Shown here one piece after another: positions 7,076 to 13,266 of a stretch of 35,672 nucleotides of DNA. The translations under genes and the position numbers were made by a program. Position 1 is the stretch's first letter; each line of letters begins with the position of its first letter. The notes beneath the pieces were generated by a model that was not told the origin of the DNA, searched no databases, and saw only the letters and a list, made by a program, of their open reading frames with translations. Source of the DNA: a virus; the IMG/VR virus record IMGVR_UViG_3300042806_000042, positions 1 to 35,672 of that record; one strand, given 5' to 3'.

Positions 7076-7206
7076 TCTTCGTCCTCCGTGTTCATTAGTA
7101 ATTGATACTTAATCACCTCTAAAACCCCCACCACCGAGGCTAGAGGTAGTGCCTCGTCAAACTTCTCCACAGCCCCCACAATCTCTTGGTAGAGGGCTTC
7201 TATCAT
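7072..7206 (-). CDS. 44-aa hypothetical protein
   Basis: The frame reads MIEALYQEIVGAVEKFDEAL, continues with a hydrophobic helix (PLASVVGVLEVIKYQLLM) and ends acidic (NTEDEE). It is amphipathic and helical with no recognisable domain. The ATG at 7206 has weak spacing. An in-frame TTG at 7221 overlaps the previous stop (TTGA) and has AGGAG eight bases upstream, so it may be the real start, adding five residues. The stop overlaps the next ATG (ATGA). Confidence 0.6.
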   Translation of the reverse strand: MIEALYQEIVGAVEKFDEALPLASVVGVLEVIKYQLLMNTEDEE

Positions 7207-7217
7207 CACCTGCTGAC

Positions 7218-7412
7218 TCAACCCCGCATCTCCTGGGCCAAAGTCTTAAATCCCCAATCCTCTGCCATCCTCGCGCACCGCAACATCTCCTCCTCGCGCA
7301 CAATATCCGCAAACCTCTGCAACTGGGTACGAGAGTCCTCGTGGAAGTTGAACAATATCTCGCCCTCCTTCAAGAACAATCCCGCTTCTACCGCTAGGTC
7401 GTCAATCGTCAC
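7218..7412 (-). CDS. Small hypothetical protein downstream of the exonuclease
   Basis: 64 aa from a GTG that overlaps the end of the YqaJ gene by 11 bases. It is helical and acidic; the C-terminal half (LQRFADIVREEEMLRCARMA then EDWGFKTLAQEMRG) resembles short phage proteins with an 'RxxARxAE' helix often found in early operons. No catalytic motif is visible. It is part of the continuous leftward chain. Confidence 0.6.
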   Translation of the reverse strand: MTIDDLAVEAGLFLKEGEILFNFHEDSRTQLQRFADIVREEEMLRCARMAEDWGFKTLAQEMRG

Positions 7413-8007
7413 ACTCAGCCTCCACTTCCTTTAGAAATAACTGCACCTTTTCTAACATCTCGTCCATGTCCTTTTGCTCCGGCTCAAACCGCACGATAAA
7501 GAGCATCTTGCTCACCGGAAGCCTAGAGTCGAAGCTTACAAAGTCGCACCACTTCCTACCCGTACAGGCTAGTTGGAGCATCATCTGGTTTTTATACTTT
7601 GTGGGAACCTTGCCCGCCTTCCTGTATTGCAGGTGCGTAGCCGTGTTCGGATTCTTAATCTCTACTAGACCATCCTCCCCAACAAGCCCGTCAGGAGAGG
7701 CTCCTAGCCATTGTATTGTCGGGTGGGGTACGAAGCCTACTTGGTCTACGAAAACGCCCGTGTGAGCCTCGTATGCGGCTCTGGCGATGGGTTCCTGCTC
7801 GGTTCCGCGAATCATAGCCGCGTTGGGCGCAAAACCCGCCTGTGGGGTCTTGGTAAGTCTTTCGGCTACGAGCTGCCAGAGGTAGTTCTTGCGGGTCTCT
7901 GTGTCCTTACCCGCTAAAGCGTCGCTAACCCTGCTGGCCGTTACAAACCCCAACCTCGCTAGTAGCCATTCCTCTGTGCCCTGGACTATTTCTTTGTAAT
8001 CGGTCAT
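7402..8007 (-). CDS. YqaJ-type viral recombinase / lambda-exonuclease-like nuclease
   Basis: 201 aa. It degrades the 5' strand of double-stranded ends to load an annealing protein. The motifs are QGTEEWLLARLGFVTAS (9-25), RGTEQEPIAR (67-76), GASPDGLVGEDGLVEIK (102-118) and NQMMLQLACTGRKWCDF (140-156). Catalytic residues of the PD-(D/E)XK fold are D106, E116 and K118; E72 and Q144 are supporting candidates. The natural partner is the Sak-type annealing protein encoded on the other strand at 13591. A strong AGGAGG lies just before the ATG, inside the end of the upstream gene. Confidence 0.93.
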   Translation of the reverse strand: MTDYKEIVQGTEEWLLARLGFVTASRVSDALAGKDTETRKNYLWQLVAERLTKTPQAGFAPNAAMIRGTEQEPIARAAYEAHTGVFVDQVGFVPHPTIQWLGASPDGLVGEDGLVEIKNPNTATHLQYRKAGKVPTKYKNQMMLQLACTGRKWCDFVSFDSRLPVSKMLFIVRFEPEQKDMDEMLEKVQLFLKEVEAECDD

Positions 8008-8335
8008 TGAGCCTCCTTTTGGCTATGTGTAGTTCTGCCTCTAACTTATCCGTACTCATCCGCAACCTTTGGGCTACATTGTGGCTCAAGTTATACGGGT
8101 ACTGGATATATCTTGCCTTCAAAACCCTGCGCGATATATCAGGTAATTCCCTAACCGCGTCCTCCACCATCTGCCCGTCAATCATGTCGGGTTCTATTCT
8201 CGGTTCTTCTCCTTCAAAGACATCCTCGGACTCGTAGTTGCCCTCTGCGCTCGCACATTGGGTACGGTGTTCTGGGCCAACATGACCCCAAGCACAATAA
8301 AACGCCCAGTTCCGAAGACGGTCTTCGCTAATCAT
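7925..8335 (-). CDS. Sigma-region-4/antiterminator-like transcription factor
   Basis: 136 aa. The N-terminal MISEDRLRNWAFYCAWG is followed by a linker and a helical HTH-like C-terminal part: VEDAVRELPDISRRVLKARY (62-81 region), then VAQRLRMSTDKLEAELHIAK, which looks like a recognition helix. This pattern is shared by ArpU/Q-like phage transcription factors with a sigma-70 region 4 fold. It may control late transcription, but no target site is identified. The ATG at 8335 overlaps the HNH stop (ATGA); another ATG lies nine bases upstream. The last 83 bases overlap the exonuclease start. Confidence 0.6.
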   Translation of the reverse strand: MISEDRLRNWAFYCAWGHVGPEHRTQCASAEGNYESEDVFEGEEPRIEPDMIDGQMVEDAVRELPDISRRVLKARYIQYPYNLSHNVAQRLRMSTDKLEAELHIAKRRLNDRLQRNSPGHRGMATSEVGVCNGQQG

Positions 8336-8820
8336 ATTGTGCATCCAGCGTGGTATTTCCTTTTTGCAACTAGATACGCTTGATGAGCCAAGTCTGGAGT
8401 TTCAAAATAACCTAATTTTTTAACTTTCCCCAAAATCCTAATTTGAGAAATCCATTTGCTAGATTTTTTATGTTTGGTTACTCCCAAAAACCCAGATGTA
8501 TTTCTAGCTGTCGGTTTTCTTAAGTTTTCTAAATTTTGTCTCCTAGAAACAGACCTTAAGTTACACAGTCTATTGTCAGTTTTTATTCCATTTATGTGGT
8601 CAATATCTTCTGTGGGCCATTCTCCATAAACATAAAACCAAACAAGCCTGTGCGCTCGATATGTTTTACCCAAAACCCTTATGTCAATGTACCCGTGCTT
8701 GCTGTTTACAGTTCCGGCATGAAGATTTCTTTGGCGAACCTTCCTAACAAACAACCCCGTTTCTGGGTTGTAATCCATGAGTTTTATAAGTTCTGTTTGG
8801 TCTAATTTTTTTTGAACCAT
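8332..8820 (-). CDS. HNH homing endonuclease with AP2 domain
   Basis: 162 aa, full-length. The N-terminal MDYNPETGLFVRKVRQRN is the usual opening of this family. The HNH core is YRAHRLVWFYVYGEWP then DIDHINGIKTDNRLCNLR (H57, D74-H75, N83). The AP2 DNA-binding module runs from about 108 (TSGFLGVTKHKKSSKW) to 158. The gene is visibly more A/T-rich than its neighbours, a sign of recent arrival. It lies between the glycosyltransferase and sigma-like genes, with its start inside the former's last codons and its stop overlapping the latter's ATG. Confidence 0.9.
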   Translation of the reverse strand: MVQKKLDQTELIKLMDYNPETGLFVRKVRQRNLHAGTVNSKHGYIDIRVLGKTYRAHRLVWFYVYGEWPTEDIDHINGIKTDNRLCNLRSVSRRQNLENLRKPTARNTSGFLGVTKHKKSSKWISQIRILGKVKKLGYFETPDLAHQAYLVAKRKYHAGCTI

Positions 8821-9482
8821 AAGTCGTATAACTCCGGTCTGTTGGCTTTAATCCAAGGTTGGGCAGATTGTATAAGTTCTTTGGCATTAAATCCACACGT
8901 TTGAGAACCGACGTGGTGGACGTAAGCCCTGCTGATGGCGTGCTGAAAGCCCTTCTTCTGAATGTCTAAGCATTGCACATCGTCCGAGTACCAATTCAAG
9001 GGTGGGAAGTCCACCCATGCGTCCTTGTGAATGTAACTACAAATCGGGGCTATAACATCGGTAATGTTAATAAGATTCTCGGTCTCGTACCTGAACCACT
9101 CCATTTTTCCCTGACCAAGCCGAATGTTCTGCAAACCTCGGGCATAATCAGACCTAGCGGATACCCATCCGAGGGGGATTCTTTTGTCTCGCAAAAACGT
9201 AACGTCCTCGCCAAGCAGCTTCCAGGTGCTAGGGTTAAACACAATATCGTCGTTACAGACCACCACCTCGTCAAACTCCTCAAACGCCCGCTTGACCACG
9301 GCGTTGTAAGCGTCACCAAAGTTATCCGCGTCGTTGGGTAGGTTTATCGTCCTGTGGCGGGGGAGAATAATCTCGCTACCCTCTAGGAACACGGTCACGT
9401 CTTGCGGGACGTAGAAGGTTATGGAGGCCGCTAGGACAGGTAGGCAAGCCCCCTTAGTTGTTGCTATCGCTATTGCTTTCAT
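8802..9482 (-). CDS. Glycosyltransferase-like protein (GT-A fold)
   Basis: 226 aa. The start KAIAIATTKG and NDADNFGDAYNAVVKRAF (50-67) lead to VVVCNDDIVFNPSTW (73-87), where N77-D78-D79 is a DxD-like metal/nucleotide-sugar site. The C-terminal half has the acceptor-domain pattern DVIAPICSYIHKDAW and WYSDDVQCLDIQKKGF, ending with a conserved His (AYVHHVGSQT). Phage GT2-like enzymes modify DNA, virion proteins or host glycans; which one applies here is unknown. Its place among DNA-metabolism genes and near a cytosine methylase makes a DNA substrate possible. The ATG overlaps the stop of the Ref-like gene. Confidence 0.75.
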   Translation of the reverse strand: MKAIAIATTKGACLPVLAASITFYVPQDVTVFLEGSEIILPRHRTINLPNDADNFGDAYNAVVKRAFEEFDEVVVCNDDIVFNPSTWKLLGEDVTFLRDKRIPLGWVSARSDYARGLQNIRLGQGKMEWFRYETENLINITDVIAPICSYIHKDAWVDFPPLNWYSDDVQCLDIQKKGFQHAISRAYVHHVGSQTCGFNAKELIQSAQPWIKANRPELYDLWFKKN

Positions 9483-9778
9483 TTATTCCCTACCGGTAAA
9501 GTTTTGCCCAAAAGACGGTACACATCCTCTAATAATTCCTGCTCGGTAAATCCGTAGTGCTTTGGGAAGCCTTTGGTTCCGAGTCCGTGGATTCCTTCAT
9601 CTCCACGATGATGTCGAGGGCAGAGGGGGATGACGAAATAATTACTCGGTCTACCCCACCCTTGTCCACTCCGAATATGGTGTAACTCAGCAGGCGTGCC
9701 CTCATGGCCCAATCTGCGACAGACAGCGCATCCCAATTCTGCAACCGCAGACATATGCTTCTTTTCATCTTTGGTCAT
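9479..9778 (-). CDS. Ref-like (P1 RecA-dependent nuclease family) HNH protein
   Basis: 99 aa from the ATG at 9778, which overlaps the methylase stop (ATGA) and has GAGAGG upstream. The core shows CAVCRRLGHEGTPAELHHIR, then VIPLCPRHHRGDEGIHGLG. The two Cys, the HH pair and the CPRHH block match the zinc-binding His-Me finger of phage P1 Ref. Ref family proteins nick DNA near RecA filaments and stimulate recombination. A longer reading from 9814 overlaps the methylase and is not needed. It fits the recombination theme of this operon. Confidence 0.8.
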   Translation of the reverse strand: MTKDEKKHMSAVAELGCAVCRRLGHEGTPAELHHIRSGQGWGRPSNYFVIPLCPRHHRGDEGIHGLGTKGFPKHYGFTEQELLEDVYRLLGKTLPVGNK

Positions 9779-11184
9779 ATCCTCTCTACCGCCTGAATTC
9801 TTTCCCCAATCCACCGCATCACGGGAACCGCCATGCTATTGCCCAATGCCTTGTACCTTGGCCCATCAGGGCAGTTCTCACGGATGTTGGTGTAGTTGTC
9901 AGGGAACCCTTGTAGACGTTCGCACTCTACTGGTGTCAGGCGGCGAACTGCCATCTTTTGCATGACAGCCATAACACCATCTGCATTTCCACCAGTTCTA
10001 ATAGTTGGAGACAAATTTTTTGTTGCATCCCTACCATTATCAATTCTTGAAAAAGCAATCGGTTGCGCCACTCCATGTATGTCTGCTTTGGTTAGCGTAT
10101 ACATAACACCATCATCTGATGCGCCAACTCCTTGCGGGCCACCAGAATCCCTTCCAATTAGGTTTCCTTGAATAGCAACAACCGCAGACCCGCAAGCATT
10201 TTCTTTGGCTAGGGTATGACAAGGGTCTCCTACTTTGCGACTTAACTGATGGTTTTCTTTAGAAGTCACTTGTTTTAAGTCGTATGGAATAACCTGAACT
10301 AGATTTCCCTCTCTCCCCTCTGCATTGCAACTAAGAGTTGTAGCAACTTCTGATGGCTTTATCCGACTATCTTGGTTGTGCCACTCATAGGTTAATGAAG
10401 CAGGAACAAACATTGGAGCTCCCTCATTTATGTGTTGGTTTTCTAAACCAAGTTTTGAGCCAAAGTTTGCATTTAATGTTGAGCAGATTTCTGCCGGCCA
10501 GGTTACAAAGGTTTCGCTTCCTCCGGCTAAGACTCCTCCGCTTGCTTTGAGGGTTCCTCCAATTTTGTCTGGGCGATATTGAGCAAGGCTACTTTCAGCG
10601 TATGCGGTAATTCCTTTTCCCTTTTCTCTGCTCGGCGCAGGATTCCCGCACAAGCTGTCGCGCTCAAAAAGTACCGCTGCGGCATTTCTCCAGTTTCCAA
10701 GACATCCGACAACAAACACACGTCTGCGTCGCTGGGCCACTCCGAAGTACTGAGCGTCAAGAACTCTGTAGGCGAACCCATACCCGAGTTCTGCCAACAT
10801 TCCAAGGAAGGTTCCAAAGTCCCTTCCTCCGTTGCTCGACAAGACACCGGGGACATTCTCCCAAACCAACCACTTGGGCTTAAATCGTTTAGCAATTGCA
10901 CCGTAGGTAAGCATGAGGTTGCCACGCGGGTCATCCAATCCTTTTCGCAGACCTGCAACTGAGAATGATTGGCAAGGTGTTCCTCCGACCAAAAGTTCAA
11001 CTGACTCAAGATTCCACTCCTCAAATTTAGTCATATCCCCCACATTGGGAACAGATGGGTAATGATGTTTTAAAACTTGGCCAGGAAACTTTTCAATTTC
11101 CGAAAATGCCACAGGCTCCCAACCCATGTGATGCCAAGCAACCGTTGCGGCTTCGATGCCAGAACAAACAGATAGGTATCTCAT
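9775..11184 (-). CDS. DNA (cytosine-5-) methyltransferase
   Basis: 469 aa. All main C5-methylase motifs are present: I (YLSVCSGIEAATVAW), IV (GGTPCQSFSVAG, catalytic C71), VI (ENVPG), VIII (AQRRRRVFVVG), IX (RRLTPVECERLQGFP) and X (RYKALGNSMAVPV). A long target-recognition region of about 230 residues separates VIII and IX. It transfers methyl from SAM to C5 of cytosine, probably shielding phage DNA from host restriction. The ATG at 11184 overlaps the stop of a 35-aa gene (ATGA); a TTG at 11208 in the same frame is the alternative. No cognate restriction enzyme is obvious. Confidence 0.95.
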   Translation of the reverse strand: MRYLSVCSGIEAATVAWHHMGWEPVAFSEIEKFPGQVLKHHYPSVPNVGDMTKFEEWNLESVELLVGGTPCQSFSVAGLRKGLDDPRGNLMLTYGAIAKRFKPKWLVWENVPGVLSSNGGRDFGTFLGMLAELGYGFAYRVLDAQYFGVAQRRRRVFVVGCLGNWRNAAAVLFERDSLCGNPAPSREKGKGITAYAESSLAQYRPDKIGGTLKASGGVLAGGSETFVTWPAEICSTLNANFGSKLGLENQHINEGAPMFVPASLTYEWHNQDSRIKPSEVATTLSCNAEGREGNLVQVIPYDLKQVTSKENHQLSRKVGDPCHTLAKENACGSAVVAIQGNLIGRDSGGPQGVGASDDGVMYTLTKADIHGVAQPIAFSRIDNGRDATKNLSPTIRTGGNADGVMAVMQKMAVRRLTPVECERLQGFPDNYTNIRENCPDGPRYKALGNSMAVPVMRWIGERIQAVERI

Positions 11185-11288
11185 TGTTCGTTTTTGATTC
11201 GTAACCAAACCAAGACTTCTTCCCAGCTCAACGGGGTTTCCAAAAAGTCAGGTTCCCGTAGTCCAAACAACGAATAATCTATCTTCAT
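11181..11288 (-). CDS. 35-aa hypothetical protein between ninB and the methylase
   Basis: The frame reads MKIDYSLFGLREPDFLETPL, then SWEEVLVWLRIKNEQ and stop. Its ATG overlaps the ninB stop and its stop overlaps the methylase ATG, both as ATGA, which is the best evidence that it is translated. It is acidic at the start and amphipathic at the end. No function recognised. Confidence 0.55.
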   Translation of the reverse strand: MKIDYSLFGLREPDFLETPLSWEEVLVWLRIKNEQ

Positions 11289-11656
11289 TTAAGCCCCCTC
11301 GTATTTTCACTAAATGTTACATCGTGTTCCAAAGCCCATTTCACCACCTTCTCTACATACTCCGAGAACAAGGCTTGGTTTAACTCGCTCGTACTCGGTT
11401 CTAGCATTTTTATGCTTCCGTCTGGCAACTCAATCATCCGTTCAGGTAGGAACAAGGCGCGTAGGTATTCGTGCCAGATACTAGGCTCGTAGGCTTTACC
11501 TGGCACAACCTGCTCGGATATATCACCCAAGACCGCCCAGTAGTATCTGTTGCTATCCAAACTGCGTTTAGGAGGACGGACTTCTAGGATATGCCCATCA
11601 GGTGCGTTATCCACCATCTCACGGGCTAGGTTCCTGTTGTGTGGTGAGAGAATCAC
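11285..11656 (-). CDS. ninB: NinB-like recombination protein
   Basis: 123 aa. It has the NinB pattern RPPKRSLDSNRYYWAVLGDI (28-47), WHEYLRALFLP (61-71) and a C-terminal helix FSEYVEKVVKWALEHDV. Lambda NinB (Orf) binds single-stranded DNA and SSB and substitutes for RecFOR mediator functions. It sits upstream of the methylase and overlaps the replication-type gene by four bases. A partner for the SSB-like protein at 6598 and the annealing protein at 13591 is a reasonable inference. Confidence 0.9.
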   Translation of the reverse strand: MILSPHNRNLAREMVDNAPDGHILEVRPPKRSLDSNRYYWAVLGDISEQVVPGKAYEPSIWHEYLRALFLPERMIELPDGSIKMLEPSTSELNQALFSEYVEKVVKWALEHDVTFSENTRGLK

Positions 11657-12033
11657 GCAGACTTGAGCGCGGCTCTCATTACCGCAACCTTAAAGTGTTG
11701 CCACGACTCGAACTGGCTAGGGTCTAATCCTAGTTCCTTGCCCTTGACTTCTATGCCTGTGGCGGTTTCGTGCCAAGGCTTTTCGTTAACTACGTTTGGC
11801 AACTTCACTTCCAGCTCATCTTCCCAACGCTCTCCGCGAAGCCAGGTGGCTGGATACGGGATAAAAGCCCCGCCAGACTTCATCCAACTCTCGGTCTTGC
11901 AGTTAGCGGTTATGGCAGTTAACAAATTTGTTAATTCAGGCCGTATATCTTTTGTCTGCGCCCACGCTTTTCTAGCGTCTGCCTTGGCTACTTTCTTAGG
12001 GTAAGCAGCCCAAAACTTATCGAAGTCATCCAT
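11653..12033 (-). CDS. Replisome-organizer/DnaT-like C-terminal domain protein
   Basis: 126 aa. It opens with DDFDKFWAAYPKKVAKADAR and continues to AFIPYPATWLRGERWEDE (about 73-90). This is the C-terminal domain of phage O-type or DnaT-like replication proteins that load the helicase. Here it stands alone without the DNA-binding N-terminal domain, so initiation must use another factor, or this is a helicase-loader module. The ATG at 12033 lies eight bases after AGGAGG; the codons up to 12042 would put the ribosome site inside the gene. The C-terminal tail ends VAVMRAALKSA. Confidence 0.75.
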   Translation of the reverse strand: MDDFDKFWAAYPKKVAKADARKAWAQTKDIRPELTNLLTAITANCKTESWMKSGGAFIPYPATWLRGERWEDELEVKLPNVVNEKPWHETATGIEVKGKELGLDPSQFESWQHFKVAVMRAALKSA

Positions 12034-12078
12034 GTTTACCACCTCCTCGTGGCGTATTGTAATCGGTTATGTAACATT

Positions 12079-12453
12079 CTATCCTAGGTACTTACCCCTA
12101 TAAATATCTACCGCCTCGCGCAGAGTAATTTCTGGGATTTCTGTTAGCCAACTGCAATTCTCGCGGACTTGTGTAACCGTGGTCAACCCCATGTCTATAT
12201 CCCCAGACGACTCATGCGAGGTCAGGAGAATCAAGCAATGTTTATGCGGGGGGTCGTTTATTGCATCGCAGACCCGTTCTAGGGCTAGAAGCTGTCCGCG
12301 AGGGATGGGCGAGTTTTTGTACTTAGTCTCGACAATGATAAACAGGCGGTTAGAGAACTCTAGCAGGGCATCTACATCTGTCGGGGATATTGCACCCCAC
12401 CTTAACCCTGAGAAGTTCTTTAGCTGACTACCGTACTCTCTATTCCTATACAT
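12079..12453 (-). CDS. PD-(D/E)XK nuclease-like phage protein
   Basis: 124 aa. GLRWGAISPTDVDALLEF contains D26 and D28, followed by FIIVETKY with E42 and K44, then GQLLALER (53-60). This D...ExK...Q order matches PD-(D/E)XK nuclease or VRR-NUC-like folds, though the protein is short. The second half (HCLILLTSHESSGDIDMG) continues the alpha/beta core. A strong site GGGAGGATT precedes the ATG. It could process recombination intermediates. The family name is uncertain. Confidence 0.65.
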   Translation of the reverse strand: MYRNREYGSQLKNFSGLRWGAISPTDVDALLEFSNRLFIIVETKYKNSPIPRGQLLALERVCDAINDPPHKHCLILLTSHESSGDIDMGLTTVTQVRENCSWLTEIPEITLREAVDIYRGKYLG

Positions 12454-12490
12454 AATCCTCCCTTACTATGTATATATCTGCACTTTTGGT

Positions 12491-12519
12491 GGACGGACTT
12501 AGCCTTAGCCTATCCGTCC
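12491..12519 (-). other. Hairpin over the stop of the 41-aa ORF
   Basis: GGACGGA (12491-12497) pairs with TCCGTCC (12513-12519), 7 bp with a 15-base loop that carries a tandem GGCTAA on the minus strand. No T-run follows, so it is not a standard terminator. It spans the stop codon of the small ORF ending at 12505 and lies 38 bases before the next gene. Confidence 0.45.
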
Positions 12520-12630
12520 TTTACCTGCACTTTCGGAGCCACAGGACTCGTTAGCCTTTTCGCGTTCTGGTGCTAACTTCGCCGCCAGGTTAGGGTATTC
12601 CAACGCTGCCCACAGTACCCCTATCGCCAT
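12505..12630 (-). CDS. 41-aa hypothetical protein
   Basis: The frame reads MAIGVLWAALEYPNLAAKLA, then PEREKANESCGSESAGKGRIG. It is helical and hydrophobic first, polar later. The ATG directly follows the stop of the upstream 44-aa ORF, with an AGGG four bases before. Amino-acid composition looks natural and it fills an otherwise long gap in a dense operon. No function recognised. Confidence 0.45.
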   Translation of the reverse strand: MAIGVLWAALEYPNLAAKLAPEREKANESCGSESAGKGRIG

Positions 12631-12765
12631 CTAGCCCTGCCGTCTTTCGCCGACGACTAGGTAGCGGTCAGCGCCAAAGAAAAACCCCAAGAACTTAGCG
12701 GGTGTGACCCTGGCATGGGCAACTTCGGAATCAGGCGAGATAACCCAATTTTTGAAATTACGCAC
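12631..12765 (-). CDS. 44-aa hypothetical protein, GTG start inside a long stem
   Basis: From the GTG at 12765 the frame reads VRNFKNWVISPDSEVAHARV, then TPAKFLGFFFGADRYLVVGE and RRQG. The residue mix is protein-like, and the frame runs straight up to the ATG of the 41-aa ORF. The upstream in-frame TGA limits it to this GTG, which has only a weak ribosome site (GCGGG). The GTG lies within the 5' arm of the inverted repeat at 12682-12787 and the other arm is coding. It may instead be a chance frame within a structured RNA or origin. Confidence 0.35.
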   Translation of the reverse strand: MRNFKNWVISPDSEVAHARVTPAKFLGFFFGADRYLVVGERRQG

Positions 12766-12787
12766 ACCCGCTAAATACTCGGGGTTT
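12682..12787 (-). repeat. Long imperfect inverted repeat followed by a T-tract (minus strand)
   Basis: Arms 12682-12706 and 12763-12787 pair over 25 positions on the minus-strand RNA. The inner 11 bp are perfect (TAGCGGGTGTG with CACACCCGCTA), the middle seven include two or three G-U pairs and one mismatch, and the outer AAACCCC/GGGGTTT is perfect. The loop is 56 bases. On the minus strand the 3' arm runs into TTTTTCTTT. It could act as an attenuator or terminator, a structured RNA, or an origin element next to the replication-type gene. Nothing in the sequence decides among these. Confidence 0.6.
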
Positions 12788-12798
12788 GCATCTCATTC

Positions 12799-12820
12799 CG
12801 GTGTTGCCGCACCGACACCG
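12799..12820. other. Short GC-rich hairpin upstream of the inverted repeat
   Basis: CGGTGT (12799-12804) and ACACCG (12815-12820) form a 6-bp stem with a 10-base GC-rich loop, just after the stop at 12837 in the leftward direction. With the larger repeat it makes a compact structured stretch of about 140 bases. No T-run follows. Confidence 0.35.
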
Positions 12821-12836
12821 CTAAGATACCACAGAT

Positions 12837-13145
12837 TTAGTTAAGTTCAACCAATTTTATTGTCCAACCCGCTTTTAATTTCCCCCACCCGTGGACATGG
12901 ACTTTCCACCCAGACCGAACCAACTCTGGGAAGTACTCGTTTTCCGCGATTTTCTTGACCCTAGCCGAGACATTGCCCCTGCTGGTGGTCTGCACTCCTA
13001 TGGTCTCCCCGTTGCCCACCGCCAAGATGTCTATACAGTTCCACAGGTCTATCCGCTTGCGGGAGTAGGGACACCACCTCTCCACAATCCAGCACCGGTA
13101 ACCTTGGTCGCGTAGGTACTTGAGGCTTCTTTGGGTAGGGGACAT
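12837..13145 (-). CDS. PD-(D/E)XK-like protein with an altered ExK motif, first gene of the leftward operon
   Basis: 102 aa. It opens SPTQRSLKYLRDQGYRCWIV, then RKRIDLWNCIDILAVGNGET (30-48 region) and IGVQTTSRGNVSARVKKI. The order of D33/D39 then Q52-T-T-S looks like a PD-(D/E)XK core in which ExK has become QxT. The family is common in phage early regions as an uncharacterised protein, possibly a nuclease or DNA-binding remnant. The ATG at 13145 has almost no ribosome site (GTAAGA) and lies inside the control region, so it may be translated from a very short leader. Confidence 0.7.
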   Translation of the reverse strand: MSPTQRSLKYLRDQGYRCWIVERWCPYSRKRIDLWNCIDILAVGNGETIGVQTTSRGNVSARVKKIAENEYFPELVRSGWKVHVHGWGKLKAGWTIKLVELN

Positions 13146-13266
13146 TCTTACATTCTACTGTATAACCATACATTAGGGTTAGTCCCTAGTATATTTCTTA
13201 CACAACCCCTAAAAGTGGTGTAAGATTCTGTTCATGGCATCCCGCCATATACGCCGAGGAGGGCAT
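13145..13266. promoter_or_regulatory. Divergent early control region with repeated TTCTTACA half-sites
   Basis: The 121 bases between the two early operons hold TTCTTACA at 13145-13152 and again at 13195-13202, plus its inverse TGTAAGA at 13219-13225. The last two form a dyad: TCTTACAC, 14 bases, GTGTAAGA (13196-13225). A minus-strand -10 candidate TATACT lies at 13193-13188 but lacks a clear -35. GAGGAGGGC just before 13267 is the ribosome site of the rightward operon. No repressor gene is visible in the window that would obviously bind here. Confidence 0.55.
13198..13226 (+). promoter_or_regulatory. Putative sigma-70-like promoter for the rightward early operon
   Basis: TTACAC (13198-13203) and TAAGAT (13221-13226) are separated by exactly 17 bases and lie about 40 bases before the first rightward gene. 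Both boxes differ from consensus by about two bases. The dyad at 13196-13225 covers the whole promoter, so a bound protein would block it. Confidence 0.5.

Noticed and set aside
8973-9341. 122-aa plus-strand frame within the glycosyltransferase
   Set aside because: No ribosome site, no motif, and it opposes a well-supported gene in a continuous operon.
10579-10962. 127-aa plus-strand frame in the methylase gene
   Set aside because: Shadow of the C5-methylase, which has all catalytic motifs on the other strand.
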